A stretch of 64,000 bases of DNA from Euglena gracilis (GCA_039621445.1 CP154957.1:17988595-18052594); one strand, 5' to 3'; shown: positions 22,004 to 33,082, numbered from the stretch's first letter. The notes: a model not told the origin generated them from the sequence alone. Program-made: numbers and translations.

Positions 22004-22105
22004 CTGGAGGGCCACCAGGAGGCTGAAGACGAGCCGCACGCGGACCTCCTGGCCCTGGAGCCCTCCGGTGGGCAGCGGAGCCGCGCGGCCGCTCACCGCC
22101 CCCCC
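22004..22105 (-). CDS. Gene B exon: TM1 start
   Basis: Reads LQGQEVRVRLVFSLLVALQ and ends CTCCAG|gtgccc in phase 0. The hydrophobic run RLVFSLLVALQ continues into the next exon (VLIHFDAGAIPASL) to complete TM1. The 5' boundary is uncertain because G/C-rich Pro/Ala frames continue upstream to about 22.42 kb. The start codon was not identified. Confidence 0.6.
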
Positions 22106-24884
22106 CCCCCCTGCCCCGAGACTTCGGTGGGGCGGCACCGGGGCCCCAACCCCCCCCCCCAACACAGCCCGGGGTGGGGGGGGGGATGGAGGAGCTTTGG
22201 AGGTGGCCACAGCCACGGCGCAGCGGGGCGGGGAGGTTCCTACCGGGTGGGCCGGAGGGACCGCCCGGCCGGGGCGTGGCTGGAGCCGAAGGTGACGAGC
22301 GGGTGGCCGTCGGGCTGGGCCGCGGCCCCGCGCGCACTCCCCTTCCGGCGCAGCAGCGGCTGCCCGCAGGGGCGGCGGGGGCCGACCGGACCCCGCTGGC
22401 ACACCCAAAGGCACCAAAGGAAACCCCGCCGGGGGGGGGGGGGGCAAACGAACCCCGTTGGCCCAAGCAAGAGGACCGACCCCCTGACCGACCCAGACTT
22501 TGGTTGGTTTCGTGTTCACTGGGCACAGGGGAATGCATTTGGAATTTCCTCTTGTTCTCCGAGTCAAACAATTTGGCAAGCAGGGCTCAAGAAGACAACT
22601 TCTCGGGTGCCAAAAGAGACAATACTCGGATTTCTATGCTTTGAACAGACACATTTGTCACCATTTCAAAGCTGTTTGCCTGCCTACATTGAAAAAAGAA
22701 CCAGAGGTTCAATACACAAGCCTCGCGGAGGAAAATTTCAGAAAATCGTTCAAGCACCGCTGAAGGTGTTCCTTTGCCAGACTTTCTTTTGTCCCTCGTC
22801 ATTTGGGGGACGACAAAATTTACTTGCACTGCTTGGGAATCACATCCATCTGGCAGAAAGGAAGAGATTTTGGGGAGAAATGGTGCAGATGCAATCGGTT
22901 TAGGTGCAAAGAGACCAGCAAGGGAAAGGAAAGAGGACAGGAACAGACAAAGCAGAGGAACACAGCCAACACAGCAATCCATTGAGCCTATGGACGCAAA
23001 GCGAGCACAAAATGATGGCACATCGATATCTGATGGGTGTGGGGATAAAGCACCCTGGCCAGGGGCATATAATCGAGAAGAAGAGGCCCAATGTACAGAT
23101 TTCAAATAAGGAGAGATGGGAGTGACCCAACAACACCCAAGGGGAAATGTCGGGGGGGCACAAGTCAATGGGACCGGGATGCACGAGCCCTGCCAACCCT
23201 GTCCGCCGCTCCGAAAGCTCCATCCCGGCACCGCAGGGCAGAGGGGCAGGGTGGAACCACTCGGGGGAGGGCTACGTCATTGTGCGGCCCTCCTGTGAAC
23301 CGGGTGACAGCGTGGTGCAGGGAAGGCGCATGCGGACCCATTATGCCACACCATTCTCCATTCGGAGTAGGAACTCCAAACAATCACTTCCCAAAAAAAA
23401 TAACTTCCCCGAAACCACACCCCTCCAACTATCTCACACTGTTTCTCCATAGGCATCTCGGCGCACGCATCGAAAATGATAACCCTCAACATCCGAACAT
23501 GGCCATGCAAAAAAAGTTATAACAAGGAGGAGGAAAACACAAATAGGGCAACAAAAAAAAGTCAAACCCCCCAAAAAACACACACGGAAACGTCAGTCCA
23601 TTTTTGTTATTTTTGGGGTGTGAGCCAGGACGAAAGCATGAGTTTTGTAGGTCCCCCCCCCCAGCTAACTGCCACCGGACCTCGCATCAGGGGCTCAGAC
23701 AGTTTCCCAGAGTGCCCCTGACACACTCTTGAACATGGTCAGTTTCAGGTCGTCAAAAGAATGAGATGGGTTCTTGCAGTGAATTCCTTTCTGAAAAATC
23801 GATTGAAAAACATAAAGAGCATTCCACAGGATCACCTTTTTGTGCCAATATTCCTTCAAGGAATCATAAAATTGTATTTCACACAACCATCATTTGAATT
23901 GCTTTTGGGCACTCACTGCACAGACAGGACTGTTCGGTTCAGGGTTGAAAGGGCCTCTGGAGGTCATTAATGAGAAAATTATTCTGCAACCCCCCCCCCT
24001 GCCCACTGAGGGGTTCCTACAACTCCGACCGGGGGGGTCGTACATGCACCCAACCTACAACCCCCGACCAGGGGGTGGTCGTATGACCAGGTACCAAAAA
24101 AACCCAATTTTCAAAGCCACCTACAACCCCCGACCAGGGGAGGGGGGGTCATATGCACCTCCATGCCTGCAATCCCCGACCGGGGGGTGGTCGTTGTTCA
24201 GGGGTGGCCGGTGGGCAAGGGGGGGGGGGTCAGGCTGCCAAGTAGTACGACTGGGGATGATTAAAAACCACAGCCAATTGCAATCAACTTTCTCTGGAAA
24301 GTTCCTCCGGCTTATCGCCATCATACGTCCATTCTGATGGGTTCCTCACCATCGGTGATGTGGCGAGTGCAGCGGACTGTTCTCCGCAACCTGCGCGCTG
24401 TACAATGCTGTGGGGCCGGGGGAGGCCTCTCCAGCCAGTCATGTCAGCCCCCTGTGCTGTACAGCGGGATGGAGACAAGGGTCAGGAGACACCCGTCAGG
24501 CAGTGGCACAGGAGTGTCAAATGGCTTTGGGGGTCATCGTCAGAGGCGGACCGTCTCCGATTCCCCTTGTTTTCCCACCCTCCTGCCCACTGGGACCCCC
24601 AAGATGCACAATGATGGGGGGACGATAACCAAGTGACTGCACTGATGACGAAAAAAAATTCGACCAGTGCCAGGGAAGGGGTGAGCGATGAGGATGGGAG
24701 TGATGTTTGGGGAACAGGAATACACCCTTGGTACCAATTGACCCTGACGGTTGTGGAGTTCCACTTTCTGAGTGATCCAATCACATTGGAAATGCTCCCT
24801 GGTCCTGCTCAGCATGGATCAAACTTCTGCTCGGCAAAGAGTCAAATGCCACTGATGTATGAACACAGACAAATCGCAAACGCA
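22106..24884. other. Region 5' of Gene B, no firm gene
   Basis: 22.1-22.45 kb is G/C-rich with open Pro/Ala/Arg frames on both strands and may hold the Gene B N-terminus. A plus-strand block near 23.25-23.31 kb (EGYVIVRPSCEPGDSVVQ) is coding-like but lacks clear splice sites. 24.34-24.54 kb has open frames on both strands, none convincing. Otherwise unique sequence and a repeat at 24.02-24.24 kb. Confidence 0.4.
24018..24235. repeat. CAACCCCCGACCAGGGGG iterated element
   Basis: Four units of CTACAACCCCCGACC followed by AGGGGGTGGTCGTATG, alternately direct and mirrored, with poly-G end. It is another family of the poly-C/poly-G class. Confidence 0.75.
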
Positions 24885-25330
24885 TAAACCCCCCCAAATA
24901 ACACCTCCCCCAAATAAGACACCCCCCTTGTGGACCGATTTCAAGCGGCCAAATAAACCCGACCCCCGACTTATAACCCCCCCATCCTATAACCCCCCCC
25001 CATTTATAACCCTCCCCTCGGGCCCAACCACTAAACCGTGACTTTTAACCCCCCCCCCGGAAGCCATGAGAAGGCAAAGAGAACCGCCAAGGCTGAAACC
25101 CCCCCACTTATACCCCCCCCCGGGGCCAACCACTAAACAGGATCCTATAACCCCCGGGGGGGGTATAAGTGAGGGGGGGGTTAATTATAACCCCCCCATC
25201 CTATAACCCCCCCCCCACTTATAACCCTCCCCTCGGGCCCAACCACTAAACCGTGACTTTTAACCCCCCCCCCCGGAAGCCATGAGAAGGCAAAGAGAAC
25301 CGCCAAGGCTGAAACCAGGTTTTGAATAGT
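24885..25330. repeat. AAATAACACC and TATAACCCCC repeat cluster
   Basis: First AAATAACACCTCCCCC words (24.89-24.92 kb), then two long direct copies of a unit ending GGCAAAGAGAACCGCC-AAGGCTGAAAC (25.06-25.11 and 25.29-25.31 kb) with TATAACCCCCC/GGGGGTATAAG mirrored words. The matching right flank appears at 29.20-29.29 kb, so the large element between was inserted into it. Confidence 0.7.
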
Positions 25331-25369
25331 GCTGAGCTCTTTATAAGCGCGCCCCCACCCCTTCATTGA

Positions 25370-25592
25370 CCCCGGCCCGGCGGCCCGACGGCCCGGCAGC
25401 CCGGCGGCCCGGCCGGCGGCCCGGCGGCCCGGCGGCGGCCCGGCGGCCCGGCGGCCAGGCCGGCGGCCCGGCGGTCCGGCCGGCGGCCCGGCGGCCCGGC
25501 GGACCGGCCGGCGGCCCGGCGGCCCGGTGGTCCGGCCGGCGGCCCGGCGGTCCGGCCGGCGGCCCGGCCGGCAGCCCGGCGGCCCGGCGGCC
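25370..25592. repeat. CGGCCCGG GC-rich array
   Basis: Imperfect tandem CGGCGGCCCGGC units, almost pure C and G. Six-frame Arg/Pro/Gly frames here are artefacts. A shorter version starts copy 2 of the large element at 36.42-36.51 kb. Confidence 0.9.
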
Positions 25593-25609
25593 CGAAAAAC
25601 GCTCGTTTT

Positions 25610-28435
25610 CGGATCAAAGCAGTTTTTCTGGGTCCGGGAGGCCGGTTTTGACCCAAAGTCAATGGGTTGGCGGTCCAAAACGGGGCGCTGGCGGGTCGAA
25701 AAACGCTCGTTTTCGGCTCAAAAACAGTTTCTCGGGGTCCGGGAGGCCAAAAAACATCGTTTCGGGCAAAAAAAAATTTTTCGATTTTTTTTGACTTTTT
25801 TGACCCGGGTTTGACCCAAAGTCAATGGGTCGGCGGCCCAAAACGGGGCGCTGGCGGGTCGAAAAACGCTCGTTTTCGGCGCAAAAACAGTTTTTCCGGG
25901 TCCGGGAGGCCAAAAAACATCGTTTCGGGCAAAAAAAATTTTTTCGATTTTTTCGACTTTTTCGACCCGGTTTTGACCCAAAATCAATGGGTCGGCGGTC
26001 CAAAACGGGGCGCTGGCGGGTCGAAAAACGCTCGTTTTCGGCTCGAAAACAGTTTTTCCGGGTCCGGGAAGCCCCAAAACATTCTTTTGGTCCAAAAAAA
26101 ATTTTCGATTTTCTTCGACTTTTTCGACCCGGTTTTGACCCAAAGTCAATGGGTCGGCGGCCCAAAACGGGGCGCTGGCGGGTCGAAAAACGCTCGTTTT
26201 CGGCTCAAAAACAGTTTTTCCGGGTCCGGGAGGCCCAAAAACATCGTTTCGGGCAAAAAAAATTTTTTCGATTTTTTTCGACTTTTTCGACCCGGTTTTG
26301 ACCCAAAGTCAATGGGTCGGCGCCCCAAAACGGGGCGCTGGCGGGTCGAAAAACGCTCGTTTTCGGCTCAAAAACAGTTTTTCTGGGTCCGGGAGGCCAA
26401 AAAACATCGTTTCGGGCAAAAAAAATTTTTTCGATTTTTTTCGACTTTTTCGACCCGGTTTTGACCCAAAGTCAATGGGTCGGCGGCCCAAAACGGGGCG
26501 CTGGCGGGTCGAAAAACGCTCGTTTTCGGCTCAAAAACAGTTTTTCCGGGTCCGGGAGGCCAAAAAACATCGTTTCGGGCAAAAAAAATTTTCGATTTTT
26601 TTCGACTTTTTCGACCCGGTTTTGACCCAAAGTCAATGGGTCGGCGGCCCAAAACGGGGCGCTGGCGGGTCGAAACAGCTCGTTTTTGGGTCAAAAACAG
26701 TTTTTCCGGGTCCGGGAGGCCAAAAAACATCGTTTCGGGCAAAAAAAAATTTTTCGATTTTTTTCGACTTTTTCGACCCGGTTTTGACCCAAAGTCAATG
26801 GGTCGGCGCCCCAAAACGGGGCGCTGGCGGGTCGAAAAACGCTCGTTTTCGGCTCAAAAACAGTTTTTCCGGGTCCGGGAGGCCAAAAAACATCGTTTCG
26901 GGCAAAAAAAAATTTTTCGATTTTTTTCGACTTTTTCGACCCGGTTTTGACCCAAAGTCAATGGGTCGGCGGCCCAAAACGGGGCGCTGGCGGGTCGAAA
27001 AACGCTCGTTTTCGGCTCAAAAACAGTTTTTCCGGGTCCGGGAGGCCAAAAAACATCGTTTCGGGCAAAAAAAATTTTTTCGATTTTTTTCGACTTTTTT
27101 GACCCGGTTTTGACCCAAAGTCAATGGGTCGGCGGCCCAAAACGGGGCGCTGGCGGGTCGAAAAACGCTCGTTTTCGGCTCAAAAACAGTTTTTCCGGGT
27201 CCGGGAGGCCAAAAAACATCGTTTCGGGCAAAAAAAAAAATTTTCGATTTTTTTCGACTTTTTCGACCCGGTTTTGACCCAAAGTCAATGGGTCGGCGGC
27301 CCAAAACGGGGCGCTGGCGGGTCGAAAAACGCTCGTTTTCGGCTCAAAAACAGTTTTTCCGGGTCCCGGGGGAGGCAAAAAAAAAAAAACATAGTTCGTT
27401 TCGGGCAAAAAAAAAAAAAAAAAAAAAAAAAATTTTTTTTCGATTTTTTTTTTTTTTTTTGACCCGGTTTTGACCCAAAGTCAATGGGTCGGCGGCCCAA
27501 AACGGGGCGCTGGCGGGTCGAAAAACGCTCGTTTTCGGCTCAAAAACAGTTTTTCCGGGTCCGGGAGGCCAAAAAACATCGTTTCGGGCAAAAAAAATTT
27601 TTCGATTTTTTTCGACTTTTTCGACCCGGTTTTGACCCAAAGTCAATGGGTCGGCGGCCCAAAACGGGGCGCTGGCGGGTCGAAAAACGCTCGTTTTCGG
27701 CTCAAAAACAGTTTTTCCGGGTCCGGGAGGCCAAAAAACATCGTTTCGGGCAAAAAAAAATTTTCGATTTTTTTCGACTTTTTCGACCCGGTTTTGACCC
27801 AAAGTCAATGGGTCGGCGGCCCAAAACGGGGCGCTGGCGGGTCGAAAAACGCTCGTTTTCGGCTCAAAAACAGTTTTTCTGGGTCCGGGAGGCCAAAAAA
27901 CATCGTTTCGGGAAAAAAAAAAATTTTCGATTTTTTTCGACTTTTTCGACCCGGTTTTGACCCAAAGTCAATGGGTCGGCGCCCAAAACGGGGCGCTGGC
28001 GGGTCGAAAAACGCTCGTTTTCGGCTCAAAAACAGTTTTTCCGGGTCCGGGAGGCCAAAAAACATCGTTTCGGGCAAAAAAAAAATTTTCGATTTTTTTC
28101 GACTTTTTCGACCCGGTTTTGACCCAAAGTCAATGGGTCGGCGCCCCAAAACGGGGCGCTGGCGGGTCGAAAAACGCTCGTTTTCGGCTCAAAAACAGTT
28201 TTTCCGGGTCCGGGAGGCCAAAAAACATCGTTTCGGGCAAAAAAAATTTTTTCGATTTTTTTCGACTTTTTTGACCCGGTTTTGACCCAAAGTCAATGGG
28301 TCGGCGGCCCAAAACGGGGCGCTGGCGGGTCGAAAAACGCTCGTTTTCGGCTCAAAAACAGTTTTTCCGGGTCCGGGAGGCCAAAAAACATCGTTTCGGG
28401 CAAAAAAAATTTTTTCGATTTTTTTCGACTTTTTG
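25610..28435. repeat. 162-bp tandem array, about 17 units
   Basis: Each unit contains CAATGGGTCGGCGGCCCAAA, GGGCGCTGGCGGGTCGAAAA, CAGTTTTTCCGGGTCCGGGA and ends in an A-run, T-run and CGACTTTTTCGACCCGG. Starts of successive units lie 161-164 bp apart, except one enlarged to 196 bp by poly-A growth at 27.38-27.46 kb. Because 162 is a multiple of three, several frames stay open for over 250 codons on both strands. They are not considered genes. Confidence 0.95.
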
Positions 28436-29516
28436 GGCCGAAAACGGCTAAGTCGAACAGAGGGAAAAGTGTACAAAATGGCCTGAAACGGCCTAAATTG
28501 GCCAAAAAAAACGCCCGTATCTCCGGCTGGGCGGGGAGTTGTGGGGAAACCAAAGTCCCAGTAGATAGAGCGTTCCAAGGGCTTCAATTTAGGTCTCCGG
28601 ACATTTCCTTTGATTTTGCAACATTTTCGAGAAATTTTGAAAACATTCGTTTTTTGACCCCCCACCCCCCGAAAACGGCTGTCGGACAGTGGGAAAGGTG
28701 TACAAAACGGCCATCTGCGCCGAAAACGGCCGTATCTCGGGCCAGGCGGGGAGTTGCGGGGAAATCAAAATACCGGTGGATGGGGCGTTCCAAGGGCTTC
28801 AAATTAGGTCTCCGGACATTTCCTTTGATTTTGCTTCATTTTGGAGATATTTTGAAAATTGACATTTTTTGGCCGTCCAAAGGGGGGGGGGGCTTATCCA
28901 GGGGGGGGTTGGCCAATCCTACCCAGTTTGGACCCCTTCGCGCGTGAATAACTCGGGCCTGGCGGGGAGTTGGGGGTCAAACCCAGGTGATTCGGAAACT
29001 AGGAATCCAGTCGCTCGCGACTGAAAAAAAAAATTTCGGGAACGGGGCCGGGATCATGGTGATAATCCGCCGGTTCCCGAGGTGGCCCCGAGGGGGGGGG
29101 GGGGAGGGGGGGGGGTTCGGGGGGGGTTTTCCCCCAGTGGTAAGCTCCCATACGCTCCCATAAAGCTCCCATAAAGGGATAAGAGCTCAGCGACCCCCCC
29201 ACTTATACCCCCCCCGGGGCCAACCACTAAACAGGATCCTATAACCCCCGGGGGGGGGGGGTATAAGTGAGGGGGGGGGGGTTAAGACCCCCCCCTCTGC
29301 ACAACGCAGCAGATGGATTCCTTGTCCAGGAGTGCTCACGCAGACGCTGCCTACATCCAGGTTACTTTTTGAAGGTCAGAACCGATTGACCGAAACAATT
29401 CTTCTTCCGATTCTTCCGCAAAAGACCCAGATACCAAGGATGCACTCCTGGACAAGGTATCCTCGACGCTGATATCAAACATTGTTCGGGAAGAACCTGT
29501 TCAGGTGGCAGCGTCC

Positions 29517-29612
29517 AAATAACCCCCCCCCAAATAACACCCCCCCCTGGACCCACAGTTCGGGTGCCCAAATAACACACCAGGGGGTGTGTTATTTGGG
29601 GGGGGGGGTACG
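29517..29612. repeat. AAATAACACCCCCC element, copy 1
   Basis: CCAAATAACACCCCCC at left is mirrored by GGGTGTGTTATTTGGGGG at right, ending poly-G then GTAC. The centre has GTTCGGGTGCCCAAATAACAC. Copy 2 is at 48.48-48.69 kb with the same centre (CTCGGGTGCCCAAATAACAC). Confidence 0.8.
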
Positions 29613-29741
29613 TGATTCATGCAATTGTTGAGAGAACAGGTATGGGGTTGGCGTGGGTTTGCCCCAAGTGTCCCGAAAGGGAATTGCTGAAGGGACGGGC
29701 CCGGCTAGCGTCACCCGCAGGGGCACCCCCTTGTCCCGCAC

Positions 29742-29852
29742 CTTGCTGCTGCTCAGCAGGCAGAGGTAGCAGTGGCCCTTCTCCACGGGGGCCTCCGCGG
29801 TGTACGGCTGCGCCGTCCGCCAGCCCCGGCACGTCAGGGGGTGGGTGGAGTG
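29742..29852 (-). CDS. Gene E exon
   Basis: The acceptor cagccccgccgccag precedes 29852 and the donor AGCAAG|gtgcgg follows 29742: 37 codons, phase 0 at both ends. It reads HSTHPLTCRGWRTAQPYTAE then APVEKGHCYLCLLSSSK. Alternating hydrophobic residues suggest beta strands. Confidence 0.55.
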
Positions 29853-30279
29853 CTGGCGGCGGGGCTGAGGGGGCTGGGGCCTGCCTCCACCTGCTGGGGG
29901 GAGGGGGTCTCAGACCTTCCCCAACCTGGGAAGCTGTCGCCTGGCAAGCCGGCCGAGCCAAGGTGACAATTTCCCAGGAAGGCATTTGGAGTACAGTAGT
30001 AGCCAGAGGGAATGTGTCATTGTGGACGCGCTGGCTGTGTGGTGTGCTTTGCCATTTCATTGGAACCAGGTGCTTGAAGGCACTGCCTCTCCCCCCCCAG
30101 GAAGTTGTCCCACCTGTGAGGTAGTCGCCAACACCCAGAAGATGGCATCTTGTGCAGACCAGCATGCTCTTTTCAGCAACAACTTTCCTATGAGTTTCAG
30201 ACTTTGGAATGCCAAACACTACGTGGCACACCCGGGAAACTGTCACTGATTAGATTGGCAGCACTGGGGACTCGGGGCA

Positions 30280-30500
30280 GGGTTGCAGCACCGTAGGAGG
30301 AGTCTCTCGAGCCTCCTCGAGCGTGCTCGAACGAGGATCCTCCTCGGATGTCTTTCGAGGTCATTCGAGGAGGCTTCGAAAGCCTCGTCGAATGTCGTTC
30401 CAGGTCGTTCAAGGAGGCTCGAGGGAGCCTCCTTGAATGTCGTTCGAGGTGGTTCGCGGAGGCTCGAGAGAGCCTCCTCAAACGACCTCGAACACATGTC
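30280..30500. repeat. GAGGAGGCTCGAG hairpin element, copy 1
   Basis: Diverged 43-bp-type units (CGTTCGAGGAGGCTCGAGA / CTCCTCGAATGTCGTTC) bounded at left by CCGTAGGAGGAG. It is followed by an AT-rich segment with TGTGCAAGTCCTTTT words (30.54-30.69 kb) that also follows copies at 32.6 and 55.9 kb. Confidence 0.75.
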
Positions 30501-30699
30501 AGACCATGAAACTGAAATAATAATAAAAACATATATTTTCAACTAATTTCAAATCCCTTTTGCTGCCAATGCCCTTTTGTACGCAACTGTTTGGAGGTGC
30601 CCTAAAATAAAAAAAATCCCAAGTGTTACATATCCCCTGTGTGTGTAAATCCCTTTTGTTGTGCAAGTCCTTTTTTCTAGGCAACTTTTGGCAGAAGGT

Positions 30700-30960
30700 G
30701 GGCTCTACAGCCTCCTCAAACGTGCTAGAACGATATTCAAGGAGACTCCAGAGCCTTCTCGAATGTGCTCGAACGACATTCGAGGAGTATCGAAAAGCTT
30801 CTCGAATGTCGTTTGAGGTCGTTCGAGGAGGCTCAAAAGCCTCCTCGGATGTCGTTTGAGGTGGTTAAAGGAGGCTGTTTAACCCCCCCTGAGGGGGGTG
30901 TGAAGAACGTTTGAGGGGTCTCAAGCTCAAAGATTCAAGCTCAAGCCTCCTTCTACAGTA
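30700..30960. repeat. GAGGAGGCTCGAG hairpin element, copy 2
   Basis: Units of the TTCGAGGAGG hairpin family, with a TTTAACC-poly-C/G block near 30.88 kb and an end in AGCCTCCTTCTACAGTAA. It shares its right end (CTCCTNCTAC) with the copies at 55.1 and 56.3 kb. Confidence 0.7.
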
Positions 30961-31040
30961 ACCCCCCTGGGGACCCTGACAGTTTCCTGGACGGACTCTA
31001 ACAGGTTTTCAGGCATCACAGTTTCGGGGGGGGGGGGGTA
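30958..31040. repeat. GACAGTTTCCCGGG family, diverged copy
   Basis: GGGGACCCTGACAGTTTCC, CTAACAGGTTTTCAGGCAT and CACAGTTTCGGGGGG followed by GTAAG. It matches the right end of the elements at 34.60-34.89 and 59.39-59.55 kb. Confidence 0.65.
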
Positions 31041-31071
31041 AGTTGTGGTTGCATTGCAATAGCACCCCTCT

Positions 31072-31296
31072 TCAGCTGGGCCCCAACCAGAGCGACCCCG
31101 GGCGGCGGGCGTTCAGCATGTTGACGGAGGCGGCGAAGCGGTTCTTGTCCGCCTCCGACGTGAAGAACTCGACGTCGACCGTCCGGGCCGGGTCGGCGGC
31201 AGTGACGGTCAGGGTGAGGAGGCAGTCGAACGGGAAGTACAGCGCCGTCTCGGCCGGGGTCTGGACCCGCAGGTTCCGGGTGGCGGCAGGGCACCC
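31072..31296 (-). CDS. Gene E exon, beta-rich, possible C-terminus
   Basis: The acceptor ctcccccccccatag precedes 31296. It reads CPAATRNLRVQTPAETALYF, PFDCLLTLTVTAADPARTVD, VEFFTSEADKNRFAASVNML and meets TGA at 31074-31072. The strand-strand-helix pattern with DVEF..SEAD...FA.SV recalls the end of a PH-like fold, but no family is claimed. A donor (CTCTG|gttggg) just before the stop is also possible. Confidence 0.6.
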   Translation of the reverse strand, partial: GCPAATRNLRVQTPAETALYFPFDCLLTLTVTAADPARTVDVEFFTSEADKNRFAASVNMLNARRPGSLWLGPS

Positions 31297-31741
31297 CTAT
31301 GGGGGGGGAGCAACGTGGACTCTCGAAAAATGCGACGCAAAAAAAAAACACAAAAAAGCAAATAAACGCCAAAAAAAAAGCAAACTGCATGTGAAATCCC
31401 TCAGGAGCTCCCGGGACGTACACTTTTCCACTGGAGAGGGCTTGGGCTCTGCCAGGGCAATTTTTCATTTTCCATAAAATGCAATTTTTTGACAAAAATG
31501 CAAAAAAATGCCAAAAAAATTCACAGAATTTTCGGTCTCGGGGGAAAATCGGGGCAAACCGAGGAATTTTTCATTGTCCAAAATATTGTCCAGCAAAAAT
31601 CGAAAAATCGTCAGGGAAAAAAAAACACAAAAAAGCGCAAAAAAAAAGTGTTTTGTTTTCCCCCCACAGCAATGTTCAGTGTTTGTGTGCAAGGATTCTC
31701 CAAAGTGTGAGGTGTTGGCGGGGAAGAGAAATCCCACCAAC

Positions 31742-31839
31742 GGGATAGTGGGGTGGGCCCTGGGGGCGCACGGTGGGCACGAGAGCCTCCGCCTCGTCGC
31801 CGTCGTCGTCATCCTCGTCCGGCAGCCAGCAGCAAGCAC
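31742..31839 (-). CDS. Gene E exon, acidic linker
   Basis: The acceptor gatgaccatag precedes 31839 and the donor CCC|gttggt follows 31742. It reads CCWLPDEDDDDGDEAEALVP then TVRPQGPPHYP. Phase 0 at the 3' end fits the exon at 31296. Confidence 0.5.
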
Positions 31840-31919
31840 CTATGGTCATCCGGAACCCCAGACTCGGTCACGCCTCGTCACGCCCGGTCACGCCCAGTCA
31901 GCCCAGCCATTGCATCGGT

Positions 31920-32250
31920 GCCTGGCCAGCAGCAGCAGTACTGCCAGGCCTGCACCAGGCGGCCCGGCATCATCGGCGGCGCAGCATATGGTACGGGGCT
32001 CTCACCGCCCACGGGAAAGAGGCAAAGGTCGGTCCCGCAAGGCTGCAAAGGAGCACCGGGGATCCAGGGCCTGCAGGGCACCCGGGAACAGTTTGCCTCC
32101 GTTGTTGGGTTCGCTTGGCGGTGCCCCGGCGGGGCGGCAGCGGCCCACTCCGCCCCGGCGAGGGCGGGTGGTGGAGGGCGCCACCGTGGTCGGCAATTGT
32201 GCCGCTGCCAGGGGCACGGGCACCACCGCCAAAGGATTCCGGTGAAAGCT
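31920..32250. other. Coding-like block, strand undecided
   Basis: Both strands are open with G/C third positions: plus reads RVVEGATVVGNCAAARGTG then a possible donor TTCCG|gtgaaa, and minus reads ALAGAEWAAAAPPGHRQANP. No pair of splice sites decides between them. It may belong to Gene E. Confidence 0.3.
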
Positions 32251-32789
32251 GACGGGGGACGGGCCGGAAATGCGCCGTTGACGGGGGGGAGGCCAACGAC
32301 CCCCCCCCCCGTGTCTTGCAAAGGGGGGGGGAGGTGCCAGTGGGGGCCCAGAAGGATCGGTCCGATGAATGCCCTGCCCAGCTCCTCCGGATCTCCGGAT
32401 ATCAACGAAAATGCCCGGCAGCCTCTGTCATTCTTCCCTTGTCAGCCGCATATGCAGTATTTTGAGGAATCATAGTAAGTGGGCACGGGGGTTATGGTGG
32501 GAGGATGCTCATAGGAATGGGAGGATGCTCGCGAACATCCTCGAATTCCCTTCAGGTTCGTTGTAGGTAGAAGTGAAAAAAAAAATCCTTGTGTGCAGCT
32601 CCTTTTTATTGTGCAAGTCCTTTCGCCTGCAACTGTCTGCGGGGGACGTAAAATAACAAAATCCCTGTGGAGCATACACCCTGTGGGTCCCGCTCCCTTT
32701 CGTTTGTGCAAGTCCTTTCACACACAACTGTTCGCAGGGCCAAAAAAAACAACATTCTGACTCTCGGTCTTGTGAAACCTTTTTTTATG

Positions 32790-32910
32790 AACGTAGAAAG
32801 ATGCTCGAAAGAATCCTCAGATGTCGTTCGAGGCCTTTAAATCCCCCGAGGGGCGGGGTTAAAACTTTCGAGGAGGCTGGAGCTTAAACGTTCGAGCTCG
32901 GGCATCCTTT
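32790..32910. repeat. Hairpin element fragment and TGTGCAAGTCC segment
   Basis: A short piece of the TTCGAGGAGGCT family after an AT-rich segment (32.58-32.75 kb) carrying TGTGCAAGTCCTTTC twice. That AT-rich segment recurs at 30.55-30.69 and 55.90-56.05 kb. Confidence 0.65.
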
Positions 32911-33082
32911 TAAACAGGCATCCCTTTAAACTTACCCACGCCCGGCGAGCACGCCGCAATACACTCCTTTTCATGTAAATCTTGTCGAGAAGAGTTTTGG
33001 TGCCACATTATCTGCATTCAATAAAAACAACAGGGGGGCGCAACATGGGCCCTCATAAAATGCGATGCAAATAAGCAAAAAA

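Larger units (their letters stand above)
14309..22105 (-). other. Gene B locus: MFS transporter, spinster-like
   Basis: Ten minus-strand exons spell out a major facilitator protein in order. They give TM1 with HFDAGAIPASL, TM2 with GYTEIGLLQSLVYFGST, TM3 after LLQRHKAKW, TM4 with ASSRFVLGLAQAFLVLFLP, the loop WIDEYAPEDK, TM5 with QAGVPVGIMAGY, TM6 after SWRYAFFIQICLLIP, a TM7 block, TM8 with TAPVLGLLTGGWFMD..GGY, and a TM9 block. Motifs such as RF..G..QAF......W.DE.AP, QAGVP.GIM.GY and TAP.LG...GGW..D..GGY are known for protist spinster-like MFS carriers. The substrate cannot be told from sequence. TM10-12 and the stop were not found. Several joins are phase-consistent. Confidence 0.75.
25331..29191. 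mobile_element. Large repeat element, copy 1 (GCTGAGCTCTT ends)
   Basis: It starts with GCTGAGCTCTT at 25331 and ends with the reverse complement AAGAGCTCAGC at 29191. Content in order: a CGGCCCGG GC-array (25.37-25.59 kb), about 17 copies of a 162-163 bp unit (25.61-28.43 kb), a 700-bp tail with two related 250-bp halves, then poly-G. Copy 2 at 36.39-39.18 kb has the same order. No transposase-like frame was seen, so it would be non-autonomous (inference). Confidence 0.75.
29742..31839 (-). other. Gene E: orphan minus-strand exons, unknown product
   Basis: Three coding blocks on the minus strand (31839-31742, 31296-31072, 29852-29742) have high G/C third positions and splice consensus. The first joins the second in phase. 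The product would have an acidic linker followed by beta-strand-like sequence. I do not recognise the family. The exons could be the 5' part of a gene running towards 23 kb or a separate short gene. Confidence 0.45.

Noticed and set aside
24337-24640. Open frames in three plus and three minus readings
   Set aside because: Mixed codon use and no consistent splice signals; the lengths are expected by chance at this composition.
25660-28450. Open frames of 95-271 codons in several frames (KRGAGGSKNARFRLKNSFSG type and its reverse)
   Set aside because: They follow the 162-bp DNA period, which is a multiple of three, and exist on both strands in parallel; no splice or codon bias.
30280-30500. CRISPR-like repeat of palindromic units
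   Set aside because: No spacers; the units form one continuous hairpin repeat with dispersed relatives.
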